Source: Albula goreensis (Eukaryota > Chordata > Actinopteri > Albuliformes > Albulidae). From it: 64,000 nucleotides of DNA. The notes below the pieces were generated by a model, which worked only from the letters and a program-made list of their open reading frames with translations, was not told the DNA's origin and ran no database searches. Below are positions 1 to 10,819 of this stretch, one piece after another. Position 1 is the stretch's first letter. Every line of letters begins with the position of its first letter. A program made the position numbers and the translations under genes. Where the stretch lies: contig CM040763.1 of NCBI GenBank assembly GCA_022829145.1, forward strand, positions 5,514,641-5,578,640. Reading direction: 5' to 3'.

Positions 1-29
1 ATCGACTGCCGTTTTTCAGTCATTTCTGT

Positions 30-205
30 GTCTGGGAACCCTAAGGTTGGTGGCCCCAGTCAGCTACAGCAAGAACACCATTGCTGTTGGGCCCTTGAGC
101 AAGGCCCTTAACCCCACATTGCTCCCAGGAGGGATTGGCCCTTGGTTAGCCTAACCAACTTTAAGTAGCTTTGAATAAAAGTGTAAGTGAAATGACTGTA
201 ATGTC
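30..205 (+). mobile_element. teleost SINE/LINE 3' tail remnant
   Basis: The segment contains cccttgagcaaggcccttaa followed about 100 bases later by agctttgaataaaagtgtaa and gactgtaatg. This pair of blocks is the recurrent 3' end of many teleost SINEs and their partner LINEs (usual form: gctttggataaaagcgtc). No promoter boxes are visible, so it is a truncated or old copy. Confidence 0.65.
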
Positions 206-1546
206 CAACAGATCATCACACAGACTTTGAGACAGCGGTGGGCAAATCTTGCGCTGGCTGCGCATACAGGCTGCGCAGTCCTGACAAACTGGGAAAGTGC
301 ACAATGACCCAGAACTCCCTGCACCAGATCCCATACCCAAACTCCTCCCCCACTGAGGAACAGCCAATCACACGGCACCCTGTGGGCAGTCTTGGGCCAC
401 AGTCAACACTGACCTCTTGCTAGATCTGATGCCAATGGGGAAAAAGTTGATAGGTTGAAGTCTCCTTCAAAAACTCACCATTTAAATGTTTCTGTACCCC
501 TCTTGATGGTTCTGGTTAACATTTCAAGATGAGACATAATATTTAAAGGAAAACAATATTGCCATTCCCTCCTCATTCATACAGGTATTCCTGTTGTACT
601 GGCTGAAATATATACTGTGTTGAGACCAGTGCATACTAAGTATTACAAGATACAATGCGTAAACACACACACACACACATATACACATAATCACACATTT
701 CTTTTTTCATCCAACAAACTACTCAAAAAATGAGACAATCTTTTTTTCAAATGCTTGTTATTTATTAGATCTTTAATTTGCATTACGCGTTAACAAATAA
801 TGACCAGACCGGTAATAGCAATAACAAAACTGTTAACAGGAAAATAAAGTCTGTGTTCCACATAAGAGTTCTGCAGACATGTCTCCCAGCTGTTCCTCCA
901 CGCAGCACCTGTGAGCAATTACACTTTCATACCCGCTGCAAACATTCCCAGCTCCCCGCTTTTTGACTGTATCGACAGTAATGCTTGCCATTTCTCGTAC
1001 TTTCCATTTGTGCAGGGTTTACAAGCAAGGTTGCTTGATGGGTGAATGGAGATACAGGCTATATCGAGCTGCGGTTTGAAAGCAGAGCGTGACCAACACT
1101 ACCCCATAGGAGCGCATACAGCACAAACAGAGCTAATATTACTAACAGAGACCAGGGGATGATTACAATCAAACTCCCATTTGGTTGTGAGATAAGGCAC
1201 TGACAGGAACGTTCCTGTAACAGTGTTAGAAGTCAAGTCACTCAGCCATGTTGTTCATTTGGAAGTCAATGCTGACAGAAGTGCTTTTTTATCACAAAAG
1301 TTAACGCTAAGTAGTTCCAGCATCCTTTAAGATGAATTACAGACTTTTAAAAGTGATGCTTGAAGCATTACTGAATCGGGAGAGACTCAGTGACATCCTC
1401 TTTGACTGGAGGACCCCTGCTGAGAAAGGAGAGCACTCAGACTTCGGTTTAGATTAATGTTAATCCTACAACATCCACAGGTTCCTACATGACTGCAGTC
1501 AGTGTGTAGATGTATTTCTATAGGAAAGTGTAGAGGGATGCTGATC

Positions 1547-1550
<4 letters not shown>

Positions 1551-1589
<39 letters not shown>

Positions 1590-1654
1590 CTGGTATGGTT
1601 GTGTGTGTTTGTGTGTGAATGTGTGTTTGTCTGTGTATGTGTGATGTGTGTGTA
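1551..1654. repeat. (GT)n microsatellite, imperfect
   Basis: An almost pure GT run at 1551-1582 is followed by interrupted TGTG-rich sequence. The opposite strand gives a His/Thr-rich open frame with no gene character. Confidence 0.95.
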
Positions 1655-2499
1655 GACATTAATAGAAATAGATATATTCTACAGTTGATTCAAACAGATG
1701 AAATTTTGGTAACATAATCACAGTCAAAAAAGCATATTACAAAAACGGGTAAGCTAATGTTCAGGAATAAGAGCATTATTTTCAAATGACTCTACTTTTG
1801 TCAGCTGGTTAGTACACACTGACCCTTTCAGTGCAGGTCACCAGTCAGAGGGAATTCATATACAACAGACTAACAACATCACAAGACTCACTGCAAAAAA
1901 TGTTCAGGATTACACGTGTCGATGAACATCATGTAATAATAATTTCAATTTTACCACACCAGATGGTTACAATTTTTAACTACAAAACTAATCAGAAAAA
2001 CAAAAACATGTGCCATTATCTTTTCTCAGAGTGCTTTGATATGTTGCTCTTAGACACAATCAGGATCCATTTAAATTTCTGACTGGATTTCAACATTACA
2101 TTAACAAATATCACTTACAGGCTCTGGTCTTCTGCTGCTTATGATGATAAAAAATAAACATGCATATTCCTAGAGAACGACATCATCTGCAATGGCAGAG
2201 AAATAGGGTCCTGCCCCTTTAAAAATGAAGTGACTCATGACTTCAAAATCTCAGCTCCATTCCCAAGCCTTCCAAAAGTCATAATGAAAAAAAACAACTC
2301 TCCTTTTAAGGGAAACAGTTTGGAGGAACTCTCTTCGATCAGGTTTTTAATGACAACTTTCTCCTGAAAAGGCAAACCTGTACCTACGTAATTCACTGTC
2401 AGCCTCAAGGGATCCATCCTCAACAGTTAAAATTTCTCATTCCTTTTCATTCTCATCAAGGTTCTGCTTATTTATTTCTTATGTCTGTTGGCCCTCTTT

Positions 2500-2502
<3 letters not shown>

Positions 2503-2530
<28 letters not shown>
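2503..2530. repeat. (CT)n microsatellite
   Basis: About 14 uninterrupted CT units in synpo2 intron 1. Confidence 0.95.
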
Positions 2531-2533
<3 letters not shown>

Positions 2534-4480
2534 AAGCTGACTAAGTTATGCACTTGTAAGAGACAACAGTTATGTACTCTTCAGACAAATAGATTTTTCT
2601 GTATACAGTGCAGAGAAATATCTGGCATTGAAAGCAGACGTGCGCAGCTAGGCCTGCGCAGCTGAGACAGACACACACATTCCTGAGTTTAGTTGGCCTT
2701 CAGCACACAATGCCTGGTACACATACATGGCAATACTTTGAAAATATTATTGATTTATTCAATAGAGACATGATATGGACTACTGTTCCCAGACAAGGCT
2801 CACTTCTTCCACAAATTCAATTAGGCTTTAATTCACTTTGGCTGAATTAATGTTGTAGACTGAGAATAGATTCTCACATAGATTTGCTGACTCGCATAGT
2901 AATAGCCATAAAAAGGCCTATTGTTTAAATCAGATTTTCAGAGAATTGGTGTATTTTGTTATAAACCTTACATAAAAAACTACAAAGAATTTAACAGTGA
3001 TATTATTACAGAGCCAACATTTCTGAACATTCAATGCATGTTACGATGTGCAAAACAGAAGGTGTTATTACTATGTTATAAACTTGTAATGTAATTAATG
3101 TAGTGACACCGCATTGAGGCTCAGAGCTAACAGTTTAGGGTTATTGTACATTTGCACATCTCCTTATTTTAAAAACATCTAAAAACTTACAAAAATGTCT
3201 AAGGATAATATTCAAAACTAAATGTATTGTTATATACAATAAAAATGTTATGCTACTAATGTTATATTACAGTATTGTAATCCAGTGCTGAAAGTTGTGG
3301 ATAATTGTATTACAGTCCCTCTCAAAAACAAGCCATTTTACTGTTTTGGCTACCTGTTATGGATCGACTAATGTGTTTTATCATGCCCTTGGAGAAGTTA
3401 TTCTTACTCAGAATAGGTAAAGTCACAGTGTGTCATTCCTGTTACACTGTGCATGCATACAGTCTGCAGTTTTACAGTAATGCTGGGTGCCAGCTGCTCT
3501 CTGGTGTTATGGGTGTTATTTGTGTTTGTCATTAAAATGGCTGTGGTGTACTGTATGGTTCTATCAGGGAGAGATATATCACTCCAAGTGGCTGACTGTC
3601 AGTAGTTTTCTTGAGCACCTGCATGCATCTATGAAAACAGACAGGCCATTTTATGCTTATGCCATCATCAATAAGCTCTTAAAAGGAAGCTCTGAACACC
3701 AACAGCTTTCACCAGCTAGTGGCAGACTGTGTGCATGCATGTCTCACCTGTTGAAATGTTTTTGTATTTGTATAAATCATATCATACACACAGTATTGCT
3801 TGTGCAGCTATGCTATGGCTGTCTGATGTTTCAGTATGTATTGTGTATGGTGCTTCATGCTGATATGCCACACAGGAAGATCTTGAAGTAAAGGTTGTGC
3901 TGTAGTATGTGGTTGTATGAGCTGTAGTATGGAAACCTATGACCGCATCATGGGTGGGTTCATTAGAGGAGTGGTCTTCGCTGCAGAGATGCAAGTATAA
4001 AAGGTTTTTGATTACATGTTACTTGTTTTATTTAGAACATTTAACTATACAAAGGTGGGCCTTTACACCAATTATATATTCTTATAACAACAAGAGTGGA
4101 CAATACTTTAAGCCAGCAACAAATATTTGCTGTCTTAGGATGAAGGATATAGGAATAGCTCAAAAATATAAGATATTATTTCTATGCGCATTCAAACATC
4201 ATTACAGCAACCATGAACATATTTTTAGCAAGTAGCCTCACAGTTTATTTTAAAAGCTTTTATGTCTCACAGAAACATCACCTTGAAAGCTTCACAAACC
4301 TTCATGGAGCAAACCTGCCTGTTGAACAAGCCTCTGGTAAATTGACCTGTGCCTGGTATTTTGGTTAAATGACAAACTTGGCCTCTTGTTCTCGCTTTTC
4401 GGGATCCTTCGACTGAGAACACTTTCAGCATTTATGTAGGTGTTCTCTAGTACTAGGTCTGTGTTGAAAGCATATTTTCA

Positions 4481-4887
4481 AGCTTAGTGTAATTAGTAAT
4501 GCAAGTGTAATTCGGCTAGTGTAATTAGTAATGCTAGTGTAATTAGGTTAGTGTAATTAGTAAGGCTAGTGTAATTCGGCTAGTGTAATTAGTAATGTTA
4601 GTGTAATTAGGTTAGTGTAATTAGTAAGGCTAGTGTAATTAGGTTACTGTAATTGGTAAGGCTAGTGTTATTAGGCTAGAGTAATTAGTAATGCTAGTGT
4701 AATTAGGTTACTGTAATTGGTAAGGCTAGTGTAATTAGGCTAGTGTAATTAGTAATGCTTGTGTAATTAGGCTAGTGTAATTAGTAATGCTTGTGTAATT
4801 AGGCTAGTGTAATTAGTAATGCTAGTGTAATTAGGTTACTGTAATTGGTAAGGCTAGTGTAATTAGGCTAGTGTAATTAGTAATGCT
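4481..4887. repeat. AT-rich minisatellite built on gtgtaattag
   Basis: The core gctagtgtaattag is repeated with two alternating tails, one carrying taat and one carrying g or gtta. The higher-order period is about 32 bases, with roughly 12-13 double units. Later copies carry shared variants such as cggc, gcttg and ggttactgtaattggt, so the array grew by duplicating blocks of units. Confidence 0.9.
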
Positions 4888-6124
4888 TTGTGGTTTCATT
4901 AATAATGTGCATTTAACAAAGATTAAGTTTGCACTTCTGCTTCCAGGTTAAAGTCTGAATTATTTCCAGCATTAACTTCCCCAGCTATCCTGTTAAGATA
5001 TCAGAGTTTCCTTATGAAGAACACCAAAATCAACAGGAAGGGAAGGCAGGAAACAGATTGTAAGATATTGTGGCCAATACAAAAAAATTATTTAGGCCAG
5101 TTAAGATTCAGGGTTTTTAATGGAGAGTCACACTTAACCGTAGGCCTATGTCAGCCACAGGATGCATCCATTTCCCCATTCAACAAGTCTGTGCAATCCT
5201 TTATCATCAAAATATCTTTTCTTATCTAAACTCCAAGCCATGTTTATAAGGGATTATGGCTTATTTGGGTCATTAAACTGAAGGTGATGAGGACAGTGTA
5301 GCTTACATGAGCATGTACTTAATAAGAGTGAATGAGAGAGCCAAACTACAGTAATAATATGCTCAGAGAAAAAGTAAGGTTCCATGAGCCAATAACAGCA
5401 TTCTTCAGTTTTTATTTCCATGATAAATCAGTCATAAGTAGTTAGAATTAGTTACTCTATTCTAATACTAACAATATAGTGCTTTGATGGTATTACTGTT
5501 TGTAAACAAAGATGTTATTGCATGAACAGTGGTTTATCAGATGAAATTGCGCGGTCAGTTTTTATTGTTGCAGATTATAGTCATTCATTTTAAAAATGAG
5601 AAAACAGAATACATTTTTCATCACTGTTTCCATCCCCATAGGCTATATGCCAACAAGGTGACTATCAATGATGAAAACATACAAACAGCACACCCAGCCA
5701 GCCGTTTTAGAATATGTAATGATGTCATTGTAATTTAACAAGGCTGTAGCTTTATAGTGCCCATAAATTAGAGCCCGTGTTCGAAAACTGTTAATACATT
5801 ACTGAATGCAGACAGGATTTAAAAAAAAAAAACATATGTCTCTCTCCTGGAATTACAGTCACTACAGTAACCTGAACACATCTGTCCAAACATGCTATGA
5901 GAGCACAATGCCTCAACTCCAGCTACAGTGCTAAAGTGTGCTCAAATGAATGACAGCAAGACCTTGTGTGAATCACGGCCTCCATTGAGAAATCTCCATC
6001 TGTCAAATGCTTTCCTCTGAGAGAGACAATTGATGAGGCACAGACTGACGAGTGACCTCATGAATTTAACTCACAAGCGATACATTAACATGTAACAAGG
6101 AGGATTAACACCTGTGTTTCACTG

Positions 6125-6149
6125 GGGGTGGGGGTGGGGGGGGTGGGGG
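6125..6149 (+). repeat. G-rich run with quadruplex potential
   Basis: Four or more runs of three to eight G separated by single T on the plus strand (gggggtgggggtgggg and onwards). This fits the G-quadruplex sequence pattern. It lies inside synpo2 intron 1, on the template strand relative to synpo2. Confidence 0.6.
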
Positions 6150-6683
6150 AATCACACATTCGTTTCACTTCTGAAATGTAATAAGTCTCAATCTACAAGT
6201 TGTCTTTATTGTTACTCACCATAATAACCTTTTAGAATTCTTCAAGGTGCCTTGGTCTGATCTCTTTTTTTTTTTTAATTGTCAGCTAAAGTAATTGACT
6301 TTCTCCCTTTCTCCCTCTGTCCTGCTCACCCTAGCCCCAGCAACCAGTTACGATCCATAACCAACTATCATATCTGCTTGCTCTGTCCCATCTTCGCCTT
6401 AATTATTTTCACCAGCTTTGCTGGGATGTGATTTTTCATTATTGACGAATACCATTATTTTTAAACCGGAACTGTCTTAAGTAGAGGCAGAGGACCAAGG
6501 CATGTGTCATAAGTACATGCATCAAAAGCCTTCAGAGCAGAGAGCCTGTTAAACAATAATGGTGAAATTCTTGTGACCCCAAAGGAGTTTAGGGACTGAA
6601 AGGCTGTATTTCTATGAAAACTAGGATCACTGACGTTTTTGAAACAGCAGGGAAAGTTTGTCCTATCAAAAGTGTACTGCAGT

Positions 6684-6842
6684 GGGAGACCAGATAGTTC
6701 AGTCCGCTGAGCAGCTGTCTCGTCCCCATATGAATCCCTGGGAGACCAGGCTTGAGTCCCAGTCTCCGGCCCTTCTATCTGTGCCTCCTCTTCTCTGCAA
6801 CCCTCTCAGCTTTCCTACTGTCTGAATAAAGAAAAAATACAT
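6684..6842 (+). mobile_element. tRNA-derived SINE
   Basis: A box-A-like element tagttcagtccg (6695-6706) is followed by a box-B-like element ggcttgagtcc (6749-6759), close to the pol III consensus GGTTCGANTCC. Spacing resembles a tRNA gene. A C/T-rich body and an A-rich end (gaataaagaaaaaata) follow. This is the usual form of a tRNA-headed SINE, not a functional tRNA: no acceptor stem can be drawn. The SINE family was not identified. Confidence 0.55.
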
Positions 6843-7369
6843 ACAGAGGGTTGCTTGGCCACTCTCCTAAAAAAAAGTGCACTATAGTAAGATATTATCC
6901 ACCTTTTTGTGATACATGTACCTTCACCGAGGTTCTTCATTTCATGCTTTGCAATGAAAACTTCATTTATTTTCCATTGCGATGTTACACAGTAAATTAG
7001 GGATTGTGGGGTTTTGAGTTTTGAGCCAATTACCTCATCCTCTGTGTGCACACCTCTAATGAGAACACACTGGCCCTTTGCTGGAGGCCTTGGACCTTCC
7101 CTTGCACACCACATTTAATGCATTAAATCATATAAATGCTATGCGGGTAATGCAATAATGAGAAAATTGTGCTGTTTATTGTTGTTTGCCTCAAGTGTTC
7201 TGTCCAGTATTCATTTCTCTTGCTCCTAAATGTGACATTGCTAGACACCAGTCCAGGTTTACAGGAGATAAGAGTCTTTGCCATTGTCCAGGGGAAATAG
7301 CCCCTGAACAGGTCATTCTGAATATGTAATTTGAGCATATCTATTTTTACCAGGCATTTCCTATTACAT

Positions 7370-7929
7370 TCACAATAAACAAGCTTGGGGGTAGAGCCAC
7401 CTGTTTCCGATTTTGTTGAACAGGATCCATTTTTGAACTGGGATGTTCTGAAGAGAAAGGCCCAAGAAAAATACATCTGGTCTCATCTGACAAGGGCAAT
7501 TAATGTCACAATGAAGCTCATCACCAAAGCGGTTGTAAATCAGATGGAACACAGAGCCGATTAACGGAAGCCCGGTTTGGAGATCGTGATGAATTATTCC
7601 CTGTAGATTCCCTGAAAGCAGTCTGTACTGGGGATCACACCTCGCTGATACAGACACTTTGGTATGAAAATCATACGATTTGCACACTGAGCACCAGTCA
7701 TCCTTAACCTTCAACAATACACTGTACTGACGTAAGTGGAGTTCAGTGATTGATTTATCTGAGCCGGGGTTCCATACTCTCACAGGATACAGCAGTGGTC
7801 CTACTACAGTTGATCTGTCACAGAAAGACACTGCAACAACCCTGCTCTGAGATACTGGGTCAGGGATATTCACACTACACTGCTCCTAATGATAGCAGAT
7901 TTGCAAGGCTGGTCATAGGCATGGCAAAT
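7370..7929 (-). CDS. unrecognised cysteine-rich open frame, possible exon
   Basis: On the minus strand an acceptor-like ttctcag ends at 7930 and opens a frame of about 186 codons to a stop at 7370-7372. It encodes about ten cysteines, including WCSVC and HCDINCPC. A second frame (7123-7476) carries NGSCSTKSETGGST and further cysteines, as if the frame had shifted near 7440-7480. Several donor-like sites exist, for example before GTGGCT near 7404. I recognise no family. It lies inside synpo2 intron 1 on the same strand but resembles nothing in synaptopodin-2. It may be an exon of a nested or decayed gene for a secreted or extracellular protein, or a chance opening: a frame this long is expected about once by chance in a window of this size. 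Confidence 0.2.
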
Positions 7930-9100
7930 CTGAGAATAAAACCAATTGCTAAGCAATGCAGCTATGACAGTTCACTAACGCTAGCAATGCAGACCAAATA
8001 ATGAATGCTGAGCCCAAAAAAATAAAGTTAAATCATGTAAGCCTTTGTTTACAAAAAAAAGTTACCTACATCACAGATCTACACGTCTGTGAAGGTCCAT
8101 TCCCCATCCATATTTAGAAAAATAATAAATACTGATTTTAAACATTATACATTTTCACTTTGCAGATATGTACACCATGCATTACCCTACACCTGTGTAT
8201 GAATCAATGCAGAACAACCAAAGCCAGTTTACCTATCTTCTGTTTGGTATGGCACATAAAATAGGCGCTCGTAATCACTGACGGAATCAGACCAACAGTA
8301 AAGTCGCGTTTTCGAAGCTAATGGTCCTTGGTATTTTAATGAATATAAATAAACAGAAGGGTTTTTAAAAACGTACTGCTGCAATTGGTGCAATTAGACA
8401 AACTTTAGCTAACCCGAAAGCATTTAGGCCAATATCCAAGAGTAATGAGATGCCCCCCCAACCCCCCAATCTCCTGAAAAGTGTTTACGTTCTTGCTGAA
8501 ATTGGTGTGATTGATAACAGACCGTTAAGAACTTCACTGCTGCACACCAAGGCAAGCTCGCGCTGCTCTTACCATATAAGGTCTTACGTTTCAGATTTTA
8601 ACAGTGTACATAAACATATTTCTCTTCATCAGCACAAGTAAATTCATGAGAAGTAGCTGTAAGATTACACCTCTGGATCTCAGTCATGGACAAAGAACAG
8701 TGCAATTAATGAAATCAGAAAATCTAAGGGAAATATCAGGTAAACATGTAGTCAAACTTTCCTTTGATTCCATTGAAATTCCACTGATTGTTTGTACAGG
8801 GCGTCTGTGCAAGCCAATAAAATGTGAGACACCTCTGCTTTCTACAGCAGCAACTAGTACCATCTTTACCATTGTATACCTTTCAGTAGCCTAAATACCA
8901 AGCGGAAACATGTGCTTCAATGTGGTATTCAGTTTCTGAAGTTATTCTTGCAGGTTATCAATACAAATAAATGAGAAAGGGAACCGGGCGACAGTGACAA
9001 AAGTTATTAATCTATTTACTGTTTACATCATGTTGAAATAAGGAATTCAATTAATGCCTGCTGCTGTTGCTGCAAGACCTACTACAATGACTACAAATAG

Positions 9101-9146
9101 TAACAATAGTAAGAAGAGGAAGAAGAATAAGAGAAAGAAGAAGTTA
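9101..9146. repeat. purine-rich (AAG)n-like tract
   Basis: An imperfect run of aag/gaa/taa triplets, low complexity, about 75 bases from the synpo2 exon 1 donor. Confidence 0.8.
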
Positions 9147-9219
9147 TATTATCTACTAGGTGGCCATGGGGATGTATTTGTTTGAATTCTTACGCTAATT
9201 GCTATTTAAATCACCCTAC

Positions 9220-9327
9220 CTGAGACACACGCCGGGGCTCGTGAGGGTCCTCTCCCTCCCCTTGCAGGCTGAAGCCCCACGGTGCTCCCCCGCGCACCGT
9301 AATGCAGATGTATTCCCCGGTGCCCAT
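9220..9327 (-). CDS. synpo2: synaptopodin-2 (myopodin), first coding exon only
   Basis: This exon encodes 36 residues beginning MGTGEYICITVRGGAPWGF, the start of the N-terminal PDZ domain. GGAPWGF is the carboxylate-binding loop typical of synaptopodin-2. The exon ends in VSQ at a consensus donor (cag then gtaggg). Synaptopodin-2 is an actin-binding, alpha-actinin-linked Z-disc and stress-fibre protein that can also enter the nucleus. The start was chosen because MGTG matches the family. An in-frame ATG five codons upstream (9340-9342) would add only MRSAS. The frame stays open further upstream without another ATG. The paralogue SYNPO2L begins differently (MGAEEE in human), and the neighbouring gene is sec24d rather than sec24c, so synpo2 is preferred. 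Remaining exons lie left of the window. Confidence 0.88.
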
Positions 9328-10297
9328 GCTGGCGGACCTCATCCGCGGCCGTCCACCAAAAACTATGTCATCAAGTTGTTCTGAGTGGAATCTGCAGCGC
9401 TCTAAAACCAAGCGAGTAGCGGCAGCTTAAATTGTTGTATATCACAGCTGACATCAAGCGTTAACAAATTAAAGTCCAGCCCGTTCTCATACGTCATTTT
9501 GGGAAGACCCGCCCGATGAGAACTCTCTCAAGTAGTGTAAGGTAGTGTAAGAAGCCCTTTAGTGAGACGGATCTCTGTATTACAAGTTTGAATTTCGTAG
9601 ATAATTCATTCATAATATCGAAAAACATCGGATTACACTCAAATGTGGTTACTGAAACTTATTTAAAGTTTGAAAGATTAAATTACACTGACTTCGTTTG
9701 GGGTCGGCTATAATTTTATTCATTGAGGGGCACACTTTTGATACAGAAAATACACAACTTCTTCTGTTCTTATTACAAATGCTGAACCACAAATTATTAT
9801 TATTATTATTTTGTTGTTACTGCTGTTCTTGTTGTTATTATTATTATGTCTAATATTATTAATGGGAGTAGTAATAGCAGCTGTTGAAGAGGCAGCAATT
9901 GTGAGAGTAGGTGAAAGCAGTAATATAATAATGATATTTGACCCTGTACAGTGTGATTCGATTTCAAAATGGCATACTTTTTTACTTTCATTCCACACCT
10001 TCCTTACAAACACCATCCCTCCAGGTCTTAAGTAGGCTGTAACACTGCTGGTTCGGCTCAATTTGCTCAATGCTCGCCCGAGGGTAAAACATTTGGGCAC
10101 CACCCTTCAAAAGAGGAAGTCAATGAAGCCTTTAGCCTGGTGTCCCTCAGCCTGACTTTCAGACACTTTCTGCAACATTTTCTTCGTACATAAGTTGAAA
10201 AATGTCTGTCCTAGATGACGACTTCACAACCAACATCATTGATGTGCGCGCTTCATCACTGGTACTGCGGTTCTCTGTGATGCTGTGCTCGCAGTGC
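9328..10297. promoter_or_regulatory. divergent promoter region between synpo2 and sec24d
   Basis: About 1 kb separates the synpo2 start codon from the likely sec24d first exon. The synpo2 5' UTR and both promoters should lie here. It contains a small hairpin (9483-9523), an (ATT)n tract and otherwise unique sequence. No TATA box is placed convincingly for either gene, and transcription starts cannot be fixed from sequence alone. Confidence 0.55.
9792..9846. repeat. (ATT)n / TTG low-complexity tract
   Basis: Runs of att followed by ttgttg and ttatta triplets in the divergent promoter region. Short Leu- or Asn-rich open frames on both strands come from this repeat and are not genes. Confidence 0.85.
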
Positions 10298-10305
10298 TGA
10301 CGTGT
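10298..10305 (+). promoter_or_regulatory. TGACGTGT, UPRE/CRE-like element 1
   Basis: Matches the TGACGTG core bound by XBP1s, ATF6 and CREB3-family factors. It is the first of three such cores within 520 bases around the probable sec24d first exon. Confidence 0.4.
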
Positions 10306-10323
10306 TAGGAATTCCCACTATGT

Positions 10324-10335
10324 CGCGCAGGCGCA
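10324..10335 (+). promoter_or_regulatory. NRF1-like site CGCGCAGGCGCA
   Basis: One mismatch from the palindromic NRF1 consensus YGCGCAYGCGCR. Such sites are common in TATA-less housekeeping promoters, which would suit sec24d. It lies about 125 bases before the exon 1 donor. Confidence 0.4.
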
Positions 10336-10339
10336 GAAG

Positions 10340-10461
10340 TGCATGAATTGAAAGGTGGGAACCGGTGCTGCTGGAGTTTGACGTGGCACTTCGCATAGAC
10401 GCACATTTAGCAACAGCGATTCTAGTAGAAACGCAGTCCGCTGATTCTTCCAGCCACACAG
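10340..10461 (+). other. sec24d: sec24d non-coding exon 1 (5' end approximate)
   Basis: A perfect donor (cacacag then gtgagt) at 10461/10462 ends a moderately GC-rich segment just downstream of promoter-like motifs. The next sec24d segment with a 5' UTR begins at an acceptor at 13064. The exon is inferred from the donor and position; its 5' limit is a guess. It contains the second TGACGTGG core. Confidence 0.5.
10379..10386 (+). promoter_or_regulatory. TGACGTGG, UPRE-like element 2
   Basis: Exact match to the classical unfolded-protein-response element TGACGTGG (XBP1s/ATF6, also CREB3L2). It is part of the 12-mer TTTGACGTGGCA, which recurs at 10810-10821. It lies in the promoter-proximal part of sec24d. 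Confidence 0.5.
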
Positions 10462-10811
10462 GTGAGTAACAGAATCAGATAAACACTGGACATTTAGAAC
10501 AAATATATGCAAAGGTTGTCTATTTACTTGAATGAAGATATAGCTCTGTTGTGATTATTCTGTCTGTTACGAAACTTTGTTCTAATACTGTGTTGATTTC
10601 CGTTTTTAGCTAACAGCTAACGCAGTGTTATCACTTTCACTAACAGTAAATGCAATAACTGTTTGTTTTTCTGAAATGCATATTCATAATTCCTTACGTA
10701 TCGAATGAATATCAATGTGGTATATATGTGTAGCTGCTGAAATAAGCATGACTAGCAACAGAAAAAAATGTCTTTGGTGATGCTTCATCTTTCAGTCATC
10801 ATAACGGTCTT

Positions 10812-10819
10812 TGACGTGG
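10812..10819 (+). promoter_or_regulatory. TGACGTGG, UPRE-like element 3
   Basis: Second exact TGACGTGG, inside the repeated 12-mer TTTGACGTGGCA, about 350 bases into intron 1. Confidence 0.4.

Larger units (their letters stand above)
1..9219 (-). other. synpo2: synpo2 intron 1 (3' part of intron lies outside window)
   Basis: Everything left of the synpo2 first coding exon is its intron 1, at least 9.2 kb long. I looked for the second half of the PDZ domain and for the proline-rich body of synaptopodin-2 on the minus strand and did not find them. The intron holds a SINE-type tail, a (GT)n and a (CT)n tract, an AT-rich minisatellite, a G-rich run, a tRNA-type SINE and one unexplained open frame, each listed separately. 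The remainder is AT-rich unique sequence with no recognisable gene. Confidence 0.7.

Noticed and set aside
6684..6842. Functional tRNA gene
   Set aside because: Box A and box B are recognisable, but no cloverleaf or acceptor stem can be drawn; the A-rich end indicates a SINE.
8604..8894. 96-codon plus-strand open frame in synpo2 intron 1
   Set aside because: Opposite strand also partly open, no domain, no splice context; not supported as a gene.
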